The position numbers and the translations under genes were made by a program. Positions 51,601-58,848 of a stretch of 64,000 bases of DNA are shown piece by piece. Source of the stretch: Streptococcus mitis (GTDB taxonomy: Bacteria; Bacillota; Bacilli; Lactobacillales; Streptococcaceae); the NCBI RefSeq assembly GCF_002005545.1, contig NZ_LBMT01000001.1, positions 1,076,301-1,140,300 of the forward strand, in the 5' to 3' direction. Positions within the stretch are counted from its first letter, which is position 1. Each line of letters begins with the position of its first letter. The notes under the pieces were generated by a model. That model saw only the letters and a program-made list of their open reading frames with translations, did no database searches and was not told the DNA's origin.

Positions 51601-54412
51601 ATCAGTGGAAGTTCCTAATGTAACAACCCCAGCTAAAGTAACTCCAACCGTAGACTTGGAACAAGATCCTAAGACTGGTGATGTTACAGTGACACCGAAA
51701 CAACCAGATGGCTCAATCTACCCACCAGGAACAGTAGTAGAAATTCCAGGTAAAGGTGACAAGCCAATCACAGTAACAATTGGAGAAGATGGTAAAGGTA
51801 AAGTACCAAACAGTGAATTACCAGACGGTAAGGTTACAAAACCAGGTAAGATTACCGAACCAGGCAAACCATCAGTGGAAGTTCCTGAGGTCACAACCCC
51901 AGCTAAAGTAACTCCAACCGTAGACTTGGAACAAGATCCTAAGACTGGTGATGTTACAGTGACACCGAAGCAACCAGATGGCTCAATCTACCCACCAGGA
52001 ACAGTAGTAGAAATTCCAGGTAAAGGTGACAAGCCAATCACAGTTACAATTGGAGAAGATGGTAAAGGTAAAGTACCAAACAGTGAATTACCAGACGGTA
52101 AGGTTACAAAACCAGGTAAGATTACCGAACCAGGTAAACCAGCTGTTGAAGTTCCTGAGGTAACAACCCCAGCTAAAGTAACTCCAACCGTAGACTTGGA
52201 ACAAGATCCTAAGACTGGTGATGTTACAGTAACACCTAAGAAACCAGATGGCTCAATCTACCCACCAGGAACAGTAGTAGAAATTCCAGGTAAAGGTGAC
52301 AAGCCAATCACAGTAACAATCGGAGAAGATGGTAAAGGTAAAGTACCAAACAGTGAATTACCAGATGGTAAGGTTACAAAACCAGGTAAGATTACCGAAC
52401 CAGGCAAACCATCAGTGGAAGTTCCTAATGTAACAACCCCAGCTAAAGTAACTCCAACCGTAGACTTGGAACAAGATCCTAAGACTGGTGATGTTACAGT
52501 GACACCGAAGAAACCAGATGGGTCAACATATCCACCAGGAACTAAGGTAGAAATTCCAGGTAAAGATAAGGATCACCCAATCACAGTTACAATCGGTGAA
52601 GACGGTAAAGGTAAAGTACCAAACAGTGATCTACCAGAAGGTAAAGCACCAGGAACAGGTAAGATTACCGAACCAGGTAAACCAGCTGTTGAAGTTCCTA
52701 ATGTAACAACCCCAGCTCATAAGACACCAACACTAGATGTGAAACGAGATCCTGAGACAGGTGACGTTACATTAACACCGAAGAAACCAGATGGAACAAC
52801 ATATCCACCAGGAACTACGGTAGAAATCCCAGGTAAAGATGGCAAGCCAATCACAGTCACAATCGGTGAAGACGGTAAAGGTAAAGTACCAAACAGTGAT
52901 CTACCAGATGTAGAAACACCAGGTACAGGTAAGATTACAGAACCAGGAAAACCAGCTGTTGAAGTTCCTAATGTAACAACACCAGCTAAATTCACACCAG
53001 AAACACCAGTAACTGAAAAACCAGGTAAGATTGAGATTACTCAACAACCAAATGGAAATGCGATTGTAACGCCTAAGAAACCAGATGGAACAACTTACCC
53101 ATCAGGTAGCAGGGTAGAAATTCCAGGAGAAAATGGAACAACAATCACAGTAACAATTGGTGACAATGGTTCAGGTGAAGTACCAAATGACAACCTTCCT
53201 AAGACAAATGTCCCAGGTACAGGAACAGTAACAGAACCTAACAAGAAACCATCACAACCAGTGGATGTAACAACACCAGCTCGTAAGACACCAACACTAG
53301 ATGTGAAACGAGATCCTGAAACAGGTGACGTTACAGTAACACCGAAGAAACCAGACGGCTCAATCTACCCACCAGGAACTACGGTAGAAATTCCAGGTAA
53401 AGGTGGCAAGCCAATCACAGTCACAATCGGTGAAGACGGTAAAGGTAAAGTACCAAACAGTGATCTACCAGATGTAGAAACACCAGGTACAGGTAAGATT
53501 ACAGAACCAGGTAAACCAGCTGTTGAAGTTCCTAATGTAACAACACCAGCTAAATTCACACCAGAAACACCAGTAACTGAAAAACCAGGTAAGATTGAAA
53601 TTACTCAACAACCAAATGGAAATGCGATTGTAACGCCTAAGAAACCAGATGGCTCAACATACCCATCAGGTAGCAAGGTAGAAATTCCAGGAGAAAATGG
53701 AACAACAATCACAGTTATAATTGGTGACAATGGTTCAGGTGAAGTACCAAATGACAAGCTTCCAAAAGGAGACTTGCCAGGAAAAGGAACAGTCACAGAA
53801 CCGAATAAGAAACCATCACAACCAGTGGATGTAACAACACCAGCTCGTAAGACACCAACAATAGAGTTGGATCAAGATCCTAAGACAGGTGACGTTACAG
53901 TAACACCGAAGAAACCAGATGGCTCAACATATCCACCAGGAACTAAGGTAGAAATCCCAGGTAAAGATGGAAACCCAATTATCGTTACAATCGATAAAGA
54001 AGGTAAAGGTAAAGTACCAAACAGTGAATTACCAGACGGTAAAGTTCCAGGTACAGGTAAGATTACTGAACCAGGTAAACCAGCTGTAGAAGTTCCAGTA
54101 GAAACTCCAGCTAAGGTAACACCAGCAACACCAACAGATACAAATCCAGTTGCACCAGTGACACCTGATACGCCAGTCAAACCTGACACTAATGGAGGTT
54201 CTGGTCAAGATACACCTGCACCAGCTACTCCAACTCCAAATGCAGATCAGGTAGATACTAAGACTACTGTTGATAATGGAGCTAAGTCAAATGGTTCTCA
54301 AAATGTATTGCCAAATACAGGAACAGAATCAAATGCTGCTCTTGCCTCTCTAGGACTTCTTGGACTATTGAGTGGATTTGGACTTGTAGCTCGCAAGAAA
54401 AAAGAAGACTAA
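42662..54412 (+). CDS. Giant YSIRK/LPXTG surface protein C with TSP3-like and YPPGT repeats
   Basis: Cell-wall-anchored protein of 3916 residues. The YSIRK signal and helical head (about 1-290) are nearly the same as in B. Next comes a unique region (about 300-830) with two small beta modules and a large globular part (FGVGWNKNPMLNYSERDVYS), the likely binding head. Ig-like modules (about 830-1800; KPVATAKDNGDVTGKPQ, GADFNPELKVWDNSG) follow. Five 123-residue blocks come next, each with a thrombospondin-3-like calcium motif (DTDGDGIPDKVDTDDDNDGI), then fifteen YPPGT-type units of about 90 residues. LPNTG is at 3883-3887. The ATG at 42662 has AGGAGG nearby; an upstream TTG at 42644 is excluded because it precedes that site. 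Probably an adhesin; calcium may stiffen the stalk. Confidence 0.93.
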   Translation: MEHKSNSYKVNRQQREKVLRFSIRKYSFGAASVAVAALMFLGARVASADSVVENTPKSTAGVVSPKDEAKSPQGIAEPTGNKVDEVNKSLETQAPTVDKTKLRKVVEELNSLLSTKLNLDESVVSPIKDRLQKGKEALESSELAQKDIDELVELLSKDVTVLSAAAKESSEVQVDKTEKQADNLASASSSEVRASEERQTVSAKKEALKVSVDQLQAAVLELPEHETSKEVLEKANELLGLAQEVLENTTVSLNDVEEMNKLVKRMFNSVKNATTRLTSGARDSRNGQSMGQGSNLRSAPIDKTTKRGSLGIVVADSGFITGYATPSSTIEIKRNGQKILTSKLDDTGAFKLNAPGIKVGDKVELVVNGQSVYNTTVSQVDTVAFNDSLAGVAQVDGYTASEADVEISIGGKKYTTKSQSNGYFTVNVDPKLMVKGATITAVVKKNGKEVGRGTSNVRETRKTDFGVGWNKNPMLNYSERDVYSPDTKQYAFVSVGTADKAYDNIRVYREERIEKDGNKYYYWIVDSGPAENALAGSSKKISLAIPRTVGDPYDFTYTKYKDGSQISHQEYASASKWEYENTFSRAYVKNGERRSGSTYGENIGSWMDYAHPDNSWRKNIYRDSRKDGTDRNPDAASRVKDMYGITTGGLIYNLARGVIEDKLNVVAGQRTIITFKTKILEGDELDQSIMSDWGNKNKNNPMLADIKKRLANDPYLAYGGYSTDGLIRYRNGQNAIIGTLPLKPEEAAKYDLKPKAKPQSTKVGVIPDAYNSIANPNELPAGTTYRWFKDPDVSRPTAPNAPVYGKVEVTIPERGKFIVDAPVHVVDDKAQTPVATAKDNGDVTAKPQDSKKVDKIKVSFTGEDNKQKTAEGTKGTNGKWTVNNPDVRIDANTGEITIPANKVKDLTEVTAVTKNGNGADSDPAKATAKDVQKPQATLNGITLTETANTPIFTVYRGADFNPELKVWDNSGKISKVTVGNLPGGVSASNFTAQTGKDGSSEDKKYKTRLSSGRVLDTQTLGEHTATLHVEGSSATDSRDLKFKYRVVDITTKNLENGVAKVPVGSTLNVPNSRTNVDAHNYLKVVDSQDQSDRGNSHLPQGMTWTWKAGDNLDPGTTLDNSGKYTRNATAQFPSSVTDNNSTTRTTFAPTEIKRPVVLAVTPTAPSVVANENGSVTVTPPTRPNGTTPQDIDTITLTYTPTGKTTPETVTVAKSGNNWTVNGKTTDKVSVTPAGVVTISDLEVADGKEVTAKVSKRIDNNVVLESPVAKVTSKSSKPAKPVATAKDNGDVTGKPQDPAKADKITVSYTGEDNQPKTAVGTKDPKGKWTVNTPEVQINPNTGEITIPENKVKDGTEVTVVTKNGNGTDSDPAKATAKFSKPAKPVATAKDNGDVTGKPQNPAKADKITVSYTGEDNTPKTAVGTKDPKGKWTVNTPEVQINPNTGEITIPADKVKDNTEVTVVTKNGNGADSDPAKVTAKDVQKPQATLNGVPLTETANSPIFTVYRGADFNPELKVWDNSGVISKVEVKGGLPKGVTTSTFTSQTGKTEANPYATRLSSGTVLNTETLGEHEATLHVEGSSTTDSRDLKFKYRVVDIETRNLENGIAKVPVASTLNVANSGKNIDAHRYLKVVDSEDKADRGNNYLPSGMTWTWKAGDKLDSGTTLDNSGKYTRNATAVFPDTSKNSITDVNSTTRTTFAPAEIKRQVVLAVTPTVPSVVGHENGSVTITPPTRPNSTNPQDIDTITLTYVPTGKTTPETVTVTKSGNTWTVNGKTADKVSVTPAGVVTISDAEVADKTEITAKVSKRIDNVVLESPVARGTANGSLGAEVTPPAPVLEKEETTPVTVVTPNKPGSTITTETPVNGLTVDGDGNLTGTPTVTDWGPKEEERKVTIPVKVKHGDEVVPVNVPVTIQRDTDGDGIPDKVDTDDDNDGIPDKDDANPKVADKLTGETTGKTVKEKTPVPANTKVVTPNKPGTTISVDGPVNGLTVDNGGNLVGTPSVTDWGPKEEERTVEIPVKLKRGTEETVVKIPVTIQRDTDGDGIPDKVDTDDDNDGIPDKDDANPKVADGLTGETTGKTVKEKTPVPANTKVVTPNKPGTTISVDGPVNGLTVDNGGNLVGTPSITDWGPKEEERTVEIPVKLKRGTEETVVKIPVTIQRDTDGDGIPDVTDPDDDNDGIPDKDDANPKVADGLTGDTTGKTVKEKTPVPANTKVVTPNKPGTTISVDGPVNGLTVDNDGNLVGTPTVTDWGPKEEERTVEIPVKLKRGTEETVVKIPVTIQRDTDGDGIPDVTDPDDDNDGIPDKDDANPKVADKLTGTVTDPGKVKEKAPVPPTKVVTPNKPGSTITTETPVNGLTVDGDGNLTGTPTVTDWGPKEEERKVTIPVKVKNGDEEVVVDVPVTIQRDTDGDGIPDVTDPDDDNDGIPDKDEEKNGTDPKTPTTQTPTIDITRKPNGDAVITPKKPDGSTYPPGTVVEIPGKDGNPIVVTIGEDGSGIVPNDKLPKGDLPGKGTVTEPNKEPSQPVPVTTPARKNPTIKIEQDPKTGDVTVTPKKPDGSIYPPGTVVEIPGKDGNPITVTIGEDGKGTVPNSDLPEGDIPGTGKIIEKGKTPEEVQVKTPKKLDPNEPQTEQPVSIDITRKPNGDAIVTPKKPGVGGTYPPGTKVVIPGDNDTPIEVIIGEDGSGIVPNDSLPKGKIEGEGTVTEPNKRPSQPVPATTPARKTPTVDLEQDPKTGDVTVTPKQPDGSIYPPGTVVEIPGKGDKPITVTIGEDGKGKVPNSELPDGKVTKPGKITEPGKPSVEVPEVTTPAKATPTVDLEQDPKTGDVTVTPKRPDGSTYPPGTVVEIPGKGDKPITVTIGEDGKGKVPNSELPDGKVTKPGKITEPGKPSVEVPEVTTPAKVTPTVELEQDPKTGDVTVTPKKPDGSIYPPGTVVEIPGKGDKPITVTIGEDGKGKVPNSELPDGKVTKPGKITEPGKPSVEVPNVTTPAKVTPTVDLEQDPKTGDVTVTPKQPDGSIYPPGTVVEIPGKGDKPITVTIGEDGKGKVPNSELPDGKVTKPGKITEPGKPSVEVPEVTTPAKVTPTVDLEQDPKTGDVTVTPKQPDGSIYPPGTVVEIPGKGDKPITVTIGEDGKGKVPNSELPDGKVTKPGKITEPGKPAVEVPEVTTPAKVTPTVDLEQDPKTGDVTVTPKKPDGSIYPPGTVVEIPGKGDKPITVTIGEDGKGKVPNSELPDGKVTKPGKITEPGKPSVEVPNVTTPAKVTPTVDLEQDPKTGDVTVTPKKPDGSTYPPGTKVEIPGKDKDHPITVTIGEDGKGKVPNSDLPEGKAPGTGKITEPGKPAVEVPNVTTPAHKTPTLDVKRDPETGDVTLTPKKPDGTTYPPGTTVEIPGKDGKPITVTIGEDGKGKVPNSDLPDVETPGTGKITEPGKPAVEVPNVTTPAKFTPETPVTEKPGKIEITQQPNGNAIVTPKKPDGTTYPSGSRVEIPGENGTTITVTIGDNGSGEVPNDNLPKTNVPGTGTVTEPNKKPSQPVDVTTPARKTPTLDVKRDPETGDVTVTPKKPDGSIYPPGTTVEIPGKGGKPITVTIGEDGKGKVPNSDLPDVETPGTGKITEPGKPAVEVPNVTTPAKFTPETPVTEKPGKIEITQQPNGNAIVTPKKPDGSTYPSGSKVEIPGENGTTITVIIGDNGSGEVPNDKLPKGDLPGKGTVTEPNKKPSQPVDVTTPARKTPTIELDQDPKTGDVTVTPKKPDGSTYPPGTKVEIPGKDGNPIIVTIDKEGKGKVPNSELPDGKVPGTGKITEPGKPAVEVPVETPAKVTPATPTDTNPVAPVTPDTPVKPDTNGGSGQDTPAPATPTPNADQVDTKTTVDNGAKSNGSQNVLPNTGTESNAALASLGLLGLLSGFGLVARKKKED
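48200..49960 (+). repeat. 369-bp tandem blocks with TSP3-like motifs in protein C
   Basis: GATTGGGGACCAAAAGAAGA recurs at 48308, 48677, 49046 and 49415, exactly 369 bp apart, with a fifth, slightly shortened block after. Each block ends in a DxDxDG calcium-binding-like array. Confidence 0.9.
50831..52720 (+). repeat. 270-bp tandem repeats (YPPGT modules) in protein C
   Basis: ACTCCAACCGTAGACTTGG-type starts recur every 270 bp (50831, 51101, 51371 and onward) for about seven near-identical units. More divergent copies extend on both sides, from about 49990 to 54110, for fifteen YP(P/S)G modules in all. One further copy lies in protein A (about 28090-28330). Confidence 0.9.
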
Positions 54413-54433
54413 AAATTTAGTCAAATGAACATT

Positions 54434-54504
54434 CATTCTTTTGTATTTTAACAACGAACTAGATTGATTCCGATAGTTGTGTTATCCATAAAATACAAAG
54501 AATG
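54434..54504. repeat. Long inverted repeat after gene C
   Basis: CATTCTTTTGTATTTTA pairs with TAAAATACAAAGAATG, with further pairing of ACAAC and GTTGT inside. No T run follows, so it is more likely a small folded element than a terminator. Confidence 0.5.
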
Positions 54505-54515
54505 ATTAGATAAAG

Positions 54516-54573
54516 AAAGCGAACAATGCTAGGATTTTGTTAAACGGAATTCTAAGTATTGTTCGCTTTTTGT
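54516..54573 (+). terminator. Terminator of surface protein C gene
   Basis: About 20-bp stem (AAGCGAACAATGCTAGGATT / AATTCTAAGTATTGTTCGCTT) followed by TTTTTG. It ends at the hemW -10 box, so terminator and promoter are fused. Confidence 0.85.
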
Positions 54574-54581
54574 GGTATAAT
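54573..54581 (+). promoter_or_regulatory. hemW extended -10 promoter
   Basis: TG-G-TATAAT; the expected start site (about 54588) is one base before the hemW ATG. The -35 region is occupied by the terminator stem. Confidence 0.65.
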
Positions 54582-54588
54582 AAGTACT

Positions 54589-55719
54589 ATGCAGAAAAAA
54601 CCAACGTCAGCCTATGTGCACATCCCATTTTGTACCCAGATTTGTTATTATTGTGACTTTTCAAAAGTCTTCATCAAGAATCAGCCGGTAGATAGTTATT
54701 TAGAGCATCTGCTGGAAGAGTTTCGTTCTTATGACATTCAAAAGTTGTCAACCCTTTACATCGGTGGTGGGACACCGACAGCCCTGTCAGCGTCACAACT
54801 AGAGGTGTTATTGAAGGGCTTGACTGAAAACTTGGACTTGTCTGTCTTGGAGGAGTTGACCATTGAAGCCAATCCAGGTGACTTGGATGCGGATAAGATA
54901 GATGTGTTGAAGAACTCAGCTGTCAATCGTGTTTCGCTAGGTGTGCAGACCTTTGATGATAAGATGCTGAAAAAGATTGGGCGCAGTCATTTGGAGAAGG
55001 ATATTTATGAAAATATCGACCGCCTGAAACTGGCTGGTTTTGACAATATCTCTATAGACTTGATTTATGCACTGCCAGGTCAGACCATGGAGCAGGTCAA
55101 GGAAAATGTGGCTAAGGCTATTGGACTGGATATTCCCCACATGAGTCTCTATAGCTTGATTTTAGAAAACCATACGGTCTTTATGAATCGTATGCGACGA
55201 GGGAAATTGCCTCTGCCTAAGGAGGAACTGGAAGCTGAGATGTTTGAGTACATCATTTCAGAGCTGGAGCGAGCAGGTTTTGAACATTATGAGATTTCCA
55301 ATTTCTCAAAGCCTGGTTTTGAAAGTCGCCACAATCTCATGTACTGGGACAATGCTGAATACTATGGCATCGGTGCTGGGGCGTCTGGCTATGTCAATGG
55401 TGTTCGATATAAAAACCATGGTCCCATTCGTCATTATCTCAGTGCGGTTGAGGAAGGCAACGCTCGCATCACAGAAGAGCACCTGAGTCAAAAGGAGCAA
55501 ATGGAAGAAGAAATGTTCCTAGGTCTCCGTAAGAAATCAGGGGTCTCTATGGCGCGATTTGAGGAAAAATTTGGACGGTCTTTCGATGGACTTTATGGAG
55601 AAATTGTCAGAGACTTGGTACAACAAGGTCTCATGCAAATAGAGGGTGACCGAGTTCGCATGACAAAAAGAGGTCTCTTTTTGGGAGACACCGTAGCAGA
55701 ACGATTTATTTTGGAGTAG
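54589..55719 (+). CDS. hemW: Radical SAM heme chaperone HemW-like protein
   Basis: Radical SAM protein of 376 residues, often annotated as oxygen-independent coproporphyrinogen oxidase. The iron-sulfur cluster motif is C15-X3-C19-X2-C22 (HIPFCTQICYYCDFSK), followed by YIGGGTPTAL and LGVQTFDD. It has the shorter HemW-type cysteine pattern rather than the CxxxCxxCxC of HemN, so a heme-related chaperone role is more likely than an oxidase; streptococci mostly lack heme synthesis. The start at 54589 is chosen because it gives the family N-terminus and because the in-frame ATG at 54559 lies upstream of the promoter. No ribosome site is seen, so it may be leaderless. First of a four-gene operon. 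Confidence 0.9.
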   Translation: MQKKPTSAYVHIPFCTQICYYCDFSKVFIKNQPVDSYLEHLLEEFRSYDIQKLSTLYIGGGTPTALSASQLEVLLKGLTENLDLSVLEELTIEANPGDLDADKIDVLKNSAVNRVSLGVQTFDDKMLKKIGRSHLEKDIYENIDRLKLAGFDNISIDLIYALPGQTMEQVKENVAKAIGLDIPHMSLYSLILENHTVFMNRMRRGKLPLPKEELEAEMFEYIISELERAGFEHYEISNFSKPGFESRHNLMYWDNAEYYGIGAGASGYVNGVRYKNHGPIRHYLSAVEEGNARITEEHLSQKEQMEEEMFLGLRKKSGVSMARFEEKFGRSFDGLYGEIVRDLVQQGLMQIEGDRVRMTKRGLFLGDTVAERFILE

Positions 55720-55723
55720 GATG

Positions 55724-56482
55724 ATGGGCTTAACTTATCAAATGAAAATGAAAATTCCTTTTGATATGGCTGATATGAACGGTCATATCAAGCTTCCAGA
55801 TGTGATTTTGCTATCCCTGCAAGTTTCAGGGATGCAGTCGATTGAGCTGGGAGTTAGTGATAAGGCCATTTTGGAAGACTATAATCTGGTCTGGATTATC
55901 ACAGACTATGATATTGAGGTGGTTCGTTTGCCTCGTTTTGCAGAAGAAATTACTATTGAAACGGAAGCTTTGAGCTACAATCGACTCTTTTGCTACCGTC
56001 GCTTTACCATTTATGATGAAGCAGGTCAGGACCTTATCCACATGATGGCGACCTTTGTTCTCATGGATCGAGACAGTCGAAAAGTTCATGCAGTAGAACC
56101 TGAGATTGTGGCTCCTTACCAGTCTGATTTTGATAAAAAGCTTATCCGTGGGCCAAAGTATGAGTCATTGAACGAGCCAATCAGCAAGGATTACCATGTC
56201 CGTTTTTACGATTTAGATATGAATGGTCATGTTAATAACAGTAAGTATCTAGACTGGATTTTTGAGGTCATGGGAGCGGACTTTTTGACCCAATATATTC
56301 CCAAGAAAATCAATCTCAAGTATGTCAAGGAAGTTCGACCAGGTGGGGTGATCAAATCGGCTGTTGAACGGACTGGAATGGAAAGTAAGCATGAGATTAC
56401 AAGTGATGGGGCTACTAATGCCCAAGCTATCATCACTTGGCAAGAAATAAAAAAAGGATTAGGGAGAAAGTATGAAATATAA
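55724..56482 (+). CDS. Acyl-ACP thioesterase
   Basis: Protein of 252 residues with the double hot-dog architecture of PF01643 acyl-ACP thioesterases: the first half begins [16 protein letters not shown], and the second half repeats the pattern as [18 protein letters not shown], where the conserved Asn and His of the active site sit. It would release fatty acids from acyl carrier protein. ATG 55724 is preferred to 55721 because GGAG at the hemW end is then seven bases away. Overlaps the next gene by 11 bases. Confidence 0.88.
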   Translation: MGLTYQMKMKIPFDMADMNGHIKLPDVILLSLQVSGMQSIELGVSDKAILEDYNLVWIITDYDIEVVRLPRFAEEITIETEALSYNRLFCYRRFTIYDEAGQDLIHMMATFVLMDRDSRKVHAVEPEIVAPYQSDFDKKLIRGPKYESLNEPISKDYHVRFYDLDMNGHVNNSKYLDWIFEVMGADFLTQYIPKKINLKYVKEVRPGGVIKSAVERTGMESKHEITSDGATNAQAIITWQEIKKGLGRKYEI

Positions 56483-57245
56483 AGGCTATTTAATTGATTT
56501 AGACGGAACGATTTATAAGGGGAAGGATCGAATCCCAGCAGGGGAGGCTTTTGTTCATGAATTGCAAAAGCGGGATATCCCCTATCTTTTTGTAACAAAC
56601 AATACAACCCGCACTCCAGAGAGTGTTCAAGAGATGTTGGCTCAGAATTTTAATATCGATACGCCCCTATCGACTGTCTACACAGCGACTTTGGCAACGA
56701 TCGACTATATGAACGACTTGGGGCTTGAAAAGACCGTCTATGTCATCGGAGAAGCAGGGCTCAAGGAAGCCATCAAGGCAGCTGGTTATGTGGAAGACAA
56801 GGATAATCCTGCCTATGTGGTAGTAGGTCTGGACTGGCAAGTTGACTATGAAAAATTTGCGACAGCAACTCTAGCTATCCAAAAGGGAGCTCATTTTATC
56901 GGAACCAACCCTGACCTCAACATCCCGACAGAGCGCGGTCTTTTGCCTGGTGCTGGTTCACTGATTACCCTTCTTGAAGTGGCAACACGAGTGAAACCTG
57001 TTTATATTGGGAAACCAAATGCCATCATTATGGACAAGGCGGTTGAGCACTTAGGTTTGCAACGTGAAGAGTTGATTATGGTTGGAGATAACTATTTGAC
57101 GGATATTCGAGCAGGGATTGATAATGGCATTCCAACGCTCTTGGTGACGACAGGTTTTACCAAGGCAGAAGAAGTGGCAGGCCTGCCAATCGCCCCGACT
57201 CATGTGGTTTCTAGCCTTGCGGAGTGGAACTTTGATGAAAACTAA
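56472..57245 (+). CDS. HAD-family phosphatase, NagD/YutF-like (TIGR01457)
   Basis: Haloacid-dehalogenase-type hydrolase of 257 residues. Motif I is D9-L-D11-GT ([12 protein letters not shown]), motif [10 protein letters not shown], and motif [11 protein letters not shown], with a C2-type cap between, as in NagD-like sugar or nucleotide phosphatases. The physiological substrate is unknown. It overlaps the thioesterase gene by 11 bases and the following membrane-protein gene by 11, so the four genes are translationally coupled. Confidence 0.88.
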   Translation: MKYKGYLIDLDGTIYKGKDRIPAGEAFVHELQKRDIPYLFVTNNTTRTPESVQEMLAQNFNIDTPLSTVYTATLATIDYMNDLGLEKTVYVIGEAGLKEAIKAAGYVEDKDNPAYVVVGLDWQVDYEKFATATLAIQKGAHFIGTNPDLNIPTERGLLPGAGSLITLLEVATRVKPVYIGKPNAIIMDKAVEHLGLQREELIMVGDNYLTDIRAGIDNGIPTLLVTTGFTKAEEVAGLPIAPTHVVSSLAEWNFDEN

Positions 57246-57852
57246 ACTGACCTTTTGGGGCTCTATGCTCTTTCTCCTCTCTCTTTCTATCCTTCTGACC
57301 ATTTATTTGGCTTGGATTTTTTATCCGCTGGAAATTCAGTGGCTGAACTTGACGGATCGAGTTTATCTAAAACCCGAAACCATTCAATATAACTTTCATA
57401 TCTTGATGGATTACCTGACCAATCCTTTTAGTCAGGTCTTGCAGATGCCGGATTTTCGTTCGTCAGCAGCTGGTCTGCACCACTTTGCGGTGGTCAAGAA
57501 TCTCTTCCACTTGGTTCAGATAGTAGCTCTAGTGACACTGCCAAGTTTCTCTTTCTTTGTCAAAGGGATTGTGAAAAAGGGCTTCTTGTCTCTATTTAGT
57601 AAAGGGCTTTTGGCTCTAGTGGTTTTGCCTTTACTGATTGGTCTTGGGGGAGTGTTGATTGGTTTTGACCAATTCTTTACTCTGTTCCATCAAATTCTCT
57701 TTGTGGGAGATGATACCTGGCTTTTTGATCCAGCTAAGGATCCAGTGATTCTGATTTTGCCAGAGACCTTCTTCCTTCATGCCTTCCTCCTCTTTTTTGC
57801 CCTCTATGAAAGCTTCTTTAGCTATCTTTATCTAAAAAGTCGTAGGAAGTGA
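57235..57852 (+). CDS. TIGR01906/DUF1461 integral membrane protein
   Basis: Membrane protein of 205 residues with four or five hydrophobic segments. The extracellular part ([17 protein letters not shown] ... [16 protein letters not shown]) and the following HH motif are typical of the TIGR01906/DUF1461 family. Function unknown in streptococci; in related Firmicutes a DUF1461 protein (Lit) acts on lipoprotein N-termini, so a link to lipoproteins is possible but unproven here. ATG 57235 is chosen over 57202, as it has GGAG nearby and the normal family start. Last gene of the hemW operon. Confidence 0.8.
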   Translation: MKTKLTFWGSMLFLLSLSILLTIYLAWIFYPLEIQWLNLTDRVYLKPETIQYNFHILMDYLTNPFSQVLQMPDFRSSAAGLHHFAVVKNLFHLVQIVALVTLPSFSFFVKGIVKKGFLSLFSKGLLALVVLPLLIGLGGVLIGFDQFFTLFHQILFVGDDTWLFDPAKDPVILILPETFFLHAFLLFFALYESFFSYLYLKSRRK

Positions 57853-57912
57853 AACGAAAGATGTTCTTATTTTGCATAAATCAATTAGGTATGTGATTCG
57901 AAACTATTGTTA

Positions 57913-58016
57913 ATACTCAATGAAAATCAAAGAGCAAACTAGGAAGCTAGCCGCAAGCTGTACTTGAGTACGGTAAGGCGACGCTGACGTGGTTTGAAGA
58001 GATTTTCGAAGAGTAT
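57913..58016 (-). repeat. BOX element lacking boxB, inverted
   Basis: Fifth BOX copy, in opposite orientation to the other four: boxC side first (ATACTCAATGAAAATCAAAG), then boxA (GGCGACGCTGACGTGG ... GAAGAGTAT), joined by a short ACTTGAGTACGG bridge without a full boxB. Confidence 0.88.
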
Positions 58017-58061
58017 AAGAGTGAATTAACTAAATCAGAGATGTATCAATCGTTCGCAAAC

Positions 58062-58095
58062 AGTCTATTTTTCTTGAAAAAATAGGCTTTTTTTC
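58062..58095 (+). terminator. Terminator before spxA1
   Basis: Stem AGTCTATTTTT / AAAAAATAGGCT with CTTG loop and a seven-T tail. Confidence 0.75.
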
Positions 58096-58105
58096 TAAAA
58101 ATCTC

Positions 58106-58134
58106 TAGTCAAGCGCTTTATTTTTTTGTATAAT
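58106..58134 (+). promoter_or_regulatory. spxA1 promoter
   Basis: TAGTCA (58106-58111), 17-bp spacer, TATAAT (58129-58134), 34 bases before the start codon, which has GAAGAGA as ribosome site. Confidence 0.65.
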
Positions 58135-58168
58135 AGAGGTAGCAAAGTATAGATAAGAAGAGAAAAGC

Positions 58169-58570
58169 ATGATTACACTATTTCTATCACCGAGCTGTAC
58201 TTCATGTCGTAAGGCAAAGGCCTGGCTAGAAAAACATAAGGTGCCCTTTGAGGAACACAATATTATGACCAGTCCCTTAACAAGAAAAGAATTGCAACAC
58301 ATCCTTTCCTTGACCGAAAATGGTACTGATGACATTATTTCAACTCGTTCAAAAATTTTTCAAAAATTAGATATTGATGTAGAAAGTATTTCGGTATCGG
58401 AATTACTTCATTTGATTGAGCAGTACCCTAGTCTTTTGCGTCGTCCCATTATTATCGATGCTAAACGTATGCAGATCGGTTTTAATGAAGATGAGATTCG
58501 TGCTTTTCTCCCTCGTAGTTACCGTAAGCAAGAACTAAAAGAAGCAAGAATGAGAGCTGGTATTAGTTAA
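58169..58570 (+). CDS. spxA1: Spx-family transcriptional regulator
   Basis: ArsC/Spx-family protein of 133 residues with the redox switch C10-T-S-C13 near the N-terminus, and RRPIIID, the usual region after the cis-proline site. Spx proteins bind the alpha subunit of RNA polymerase and control oxidative-stress and thiol genes. Streptococci carry two paralogues; this gene's position beside UPF0223 and the inositol phosphatase gene matches spxA1 as I recall the pneumococcal map. The next gene starts inside its stop codon (TAATG). Confidence 0.88.
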   Translation: MITLFLSPSCTSCRKAKAWLEKHKVPFEEHNIMTSPLTRKELQHILSLTENGTDDIISTRSKIFQKLDIDVESISVSELLHLIEQYPSLLRRPIIIDAKRMQIGFNEDEIRAFLPRSYRKQELKEARMRAGIS

Positions 58571-58848
58571 TGAACAAACAGTATAGTTACCCACTAGATT
58601 TGTCGTGGAGCACTGAAGAACTTGCTTCAGTGCTTTCTTTTTTTAATGATGTTGAAGCTGCCTATGAAGACAAGGTAGAGGCTAAAAAGCTACTGGATTC
58701 CTATAAGGGATTCAAAGCGATTGTGCCAAGCAAGAGTGAAGAGAAACGTTTGGGACGAGAATTTGAAACGGTCAGTGGCTATTCGCTTTACCGAGCGGTT
58801 CAGGCTGCCAAGGAAAAAGGGGAAGGAAAGATTTCTCTTGGAAAGTAA
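58570..58848 (+). CDS. UPF0223 family protein
   Basis: Small protein of 92 residues matching UPF0223 ([19 protein letters not shown] ... VEAAYEDKV ... [19 protein letters not shown]). Function unknown; the family is conserved in Bacilli, often beside spx or an inositol monophosphatase gene, as here. One-base overlap with spxA1 and 11-base overlap with the next gene indicate a compact operon. Confidence 0.88.
   Translation: MNKQYSYPLDLSWSTEELASVLSFFNDVEAAYEDKVEAKKLLDSYKGFKAIVPSKSEEKRLGREFETVSGYSLYRAVQAAKEKGEGKISLGK

Noticed and set aside
20592..54412. Prophage or integrative element as carrier of the adhesin block
   Set aside because: No integrase, replication, conjugation or phage structural genes, and no convincing direct-repeat attachment sites at the borders; only BOX, RUP-like and IS66 remnants.
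54559..54588. Longer hemW start at 54559
   Set aside because: It precedes the -10 box and lies in the terminator of C; the family N-terminus begins at 54589.
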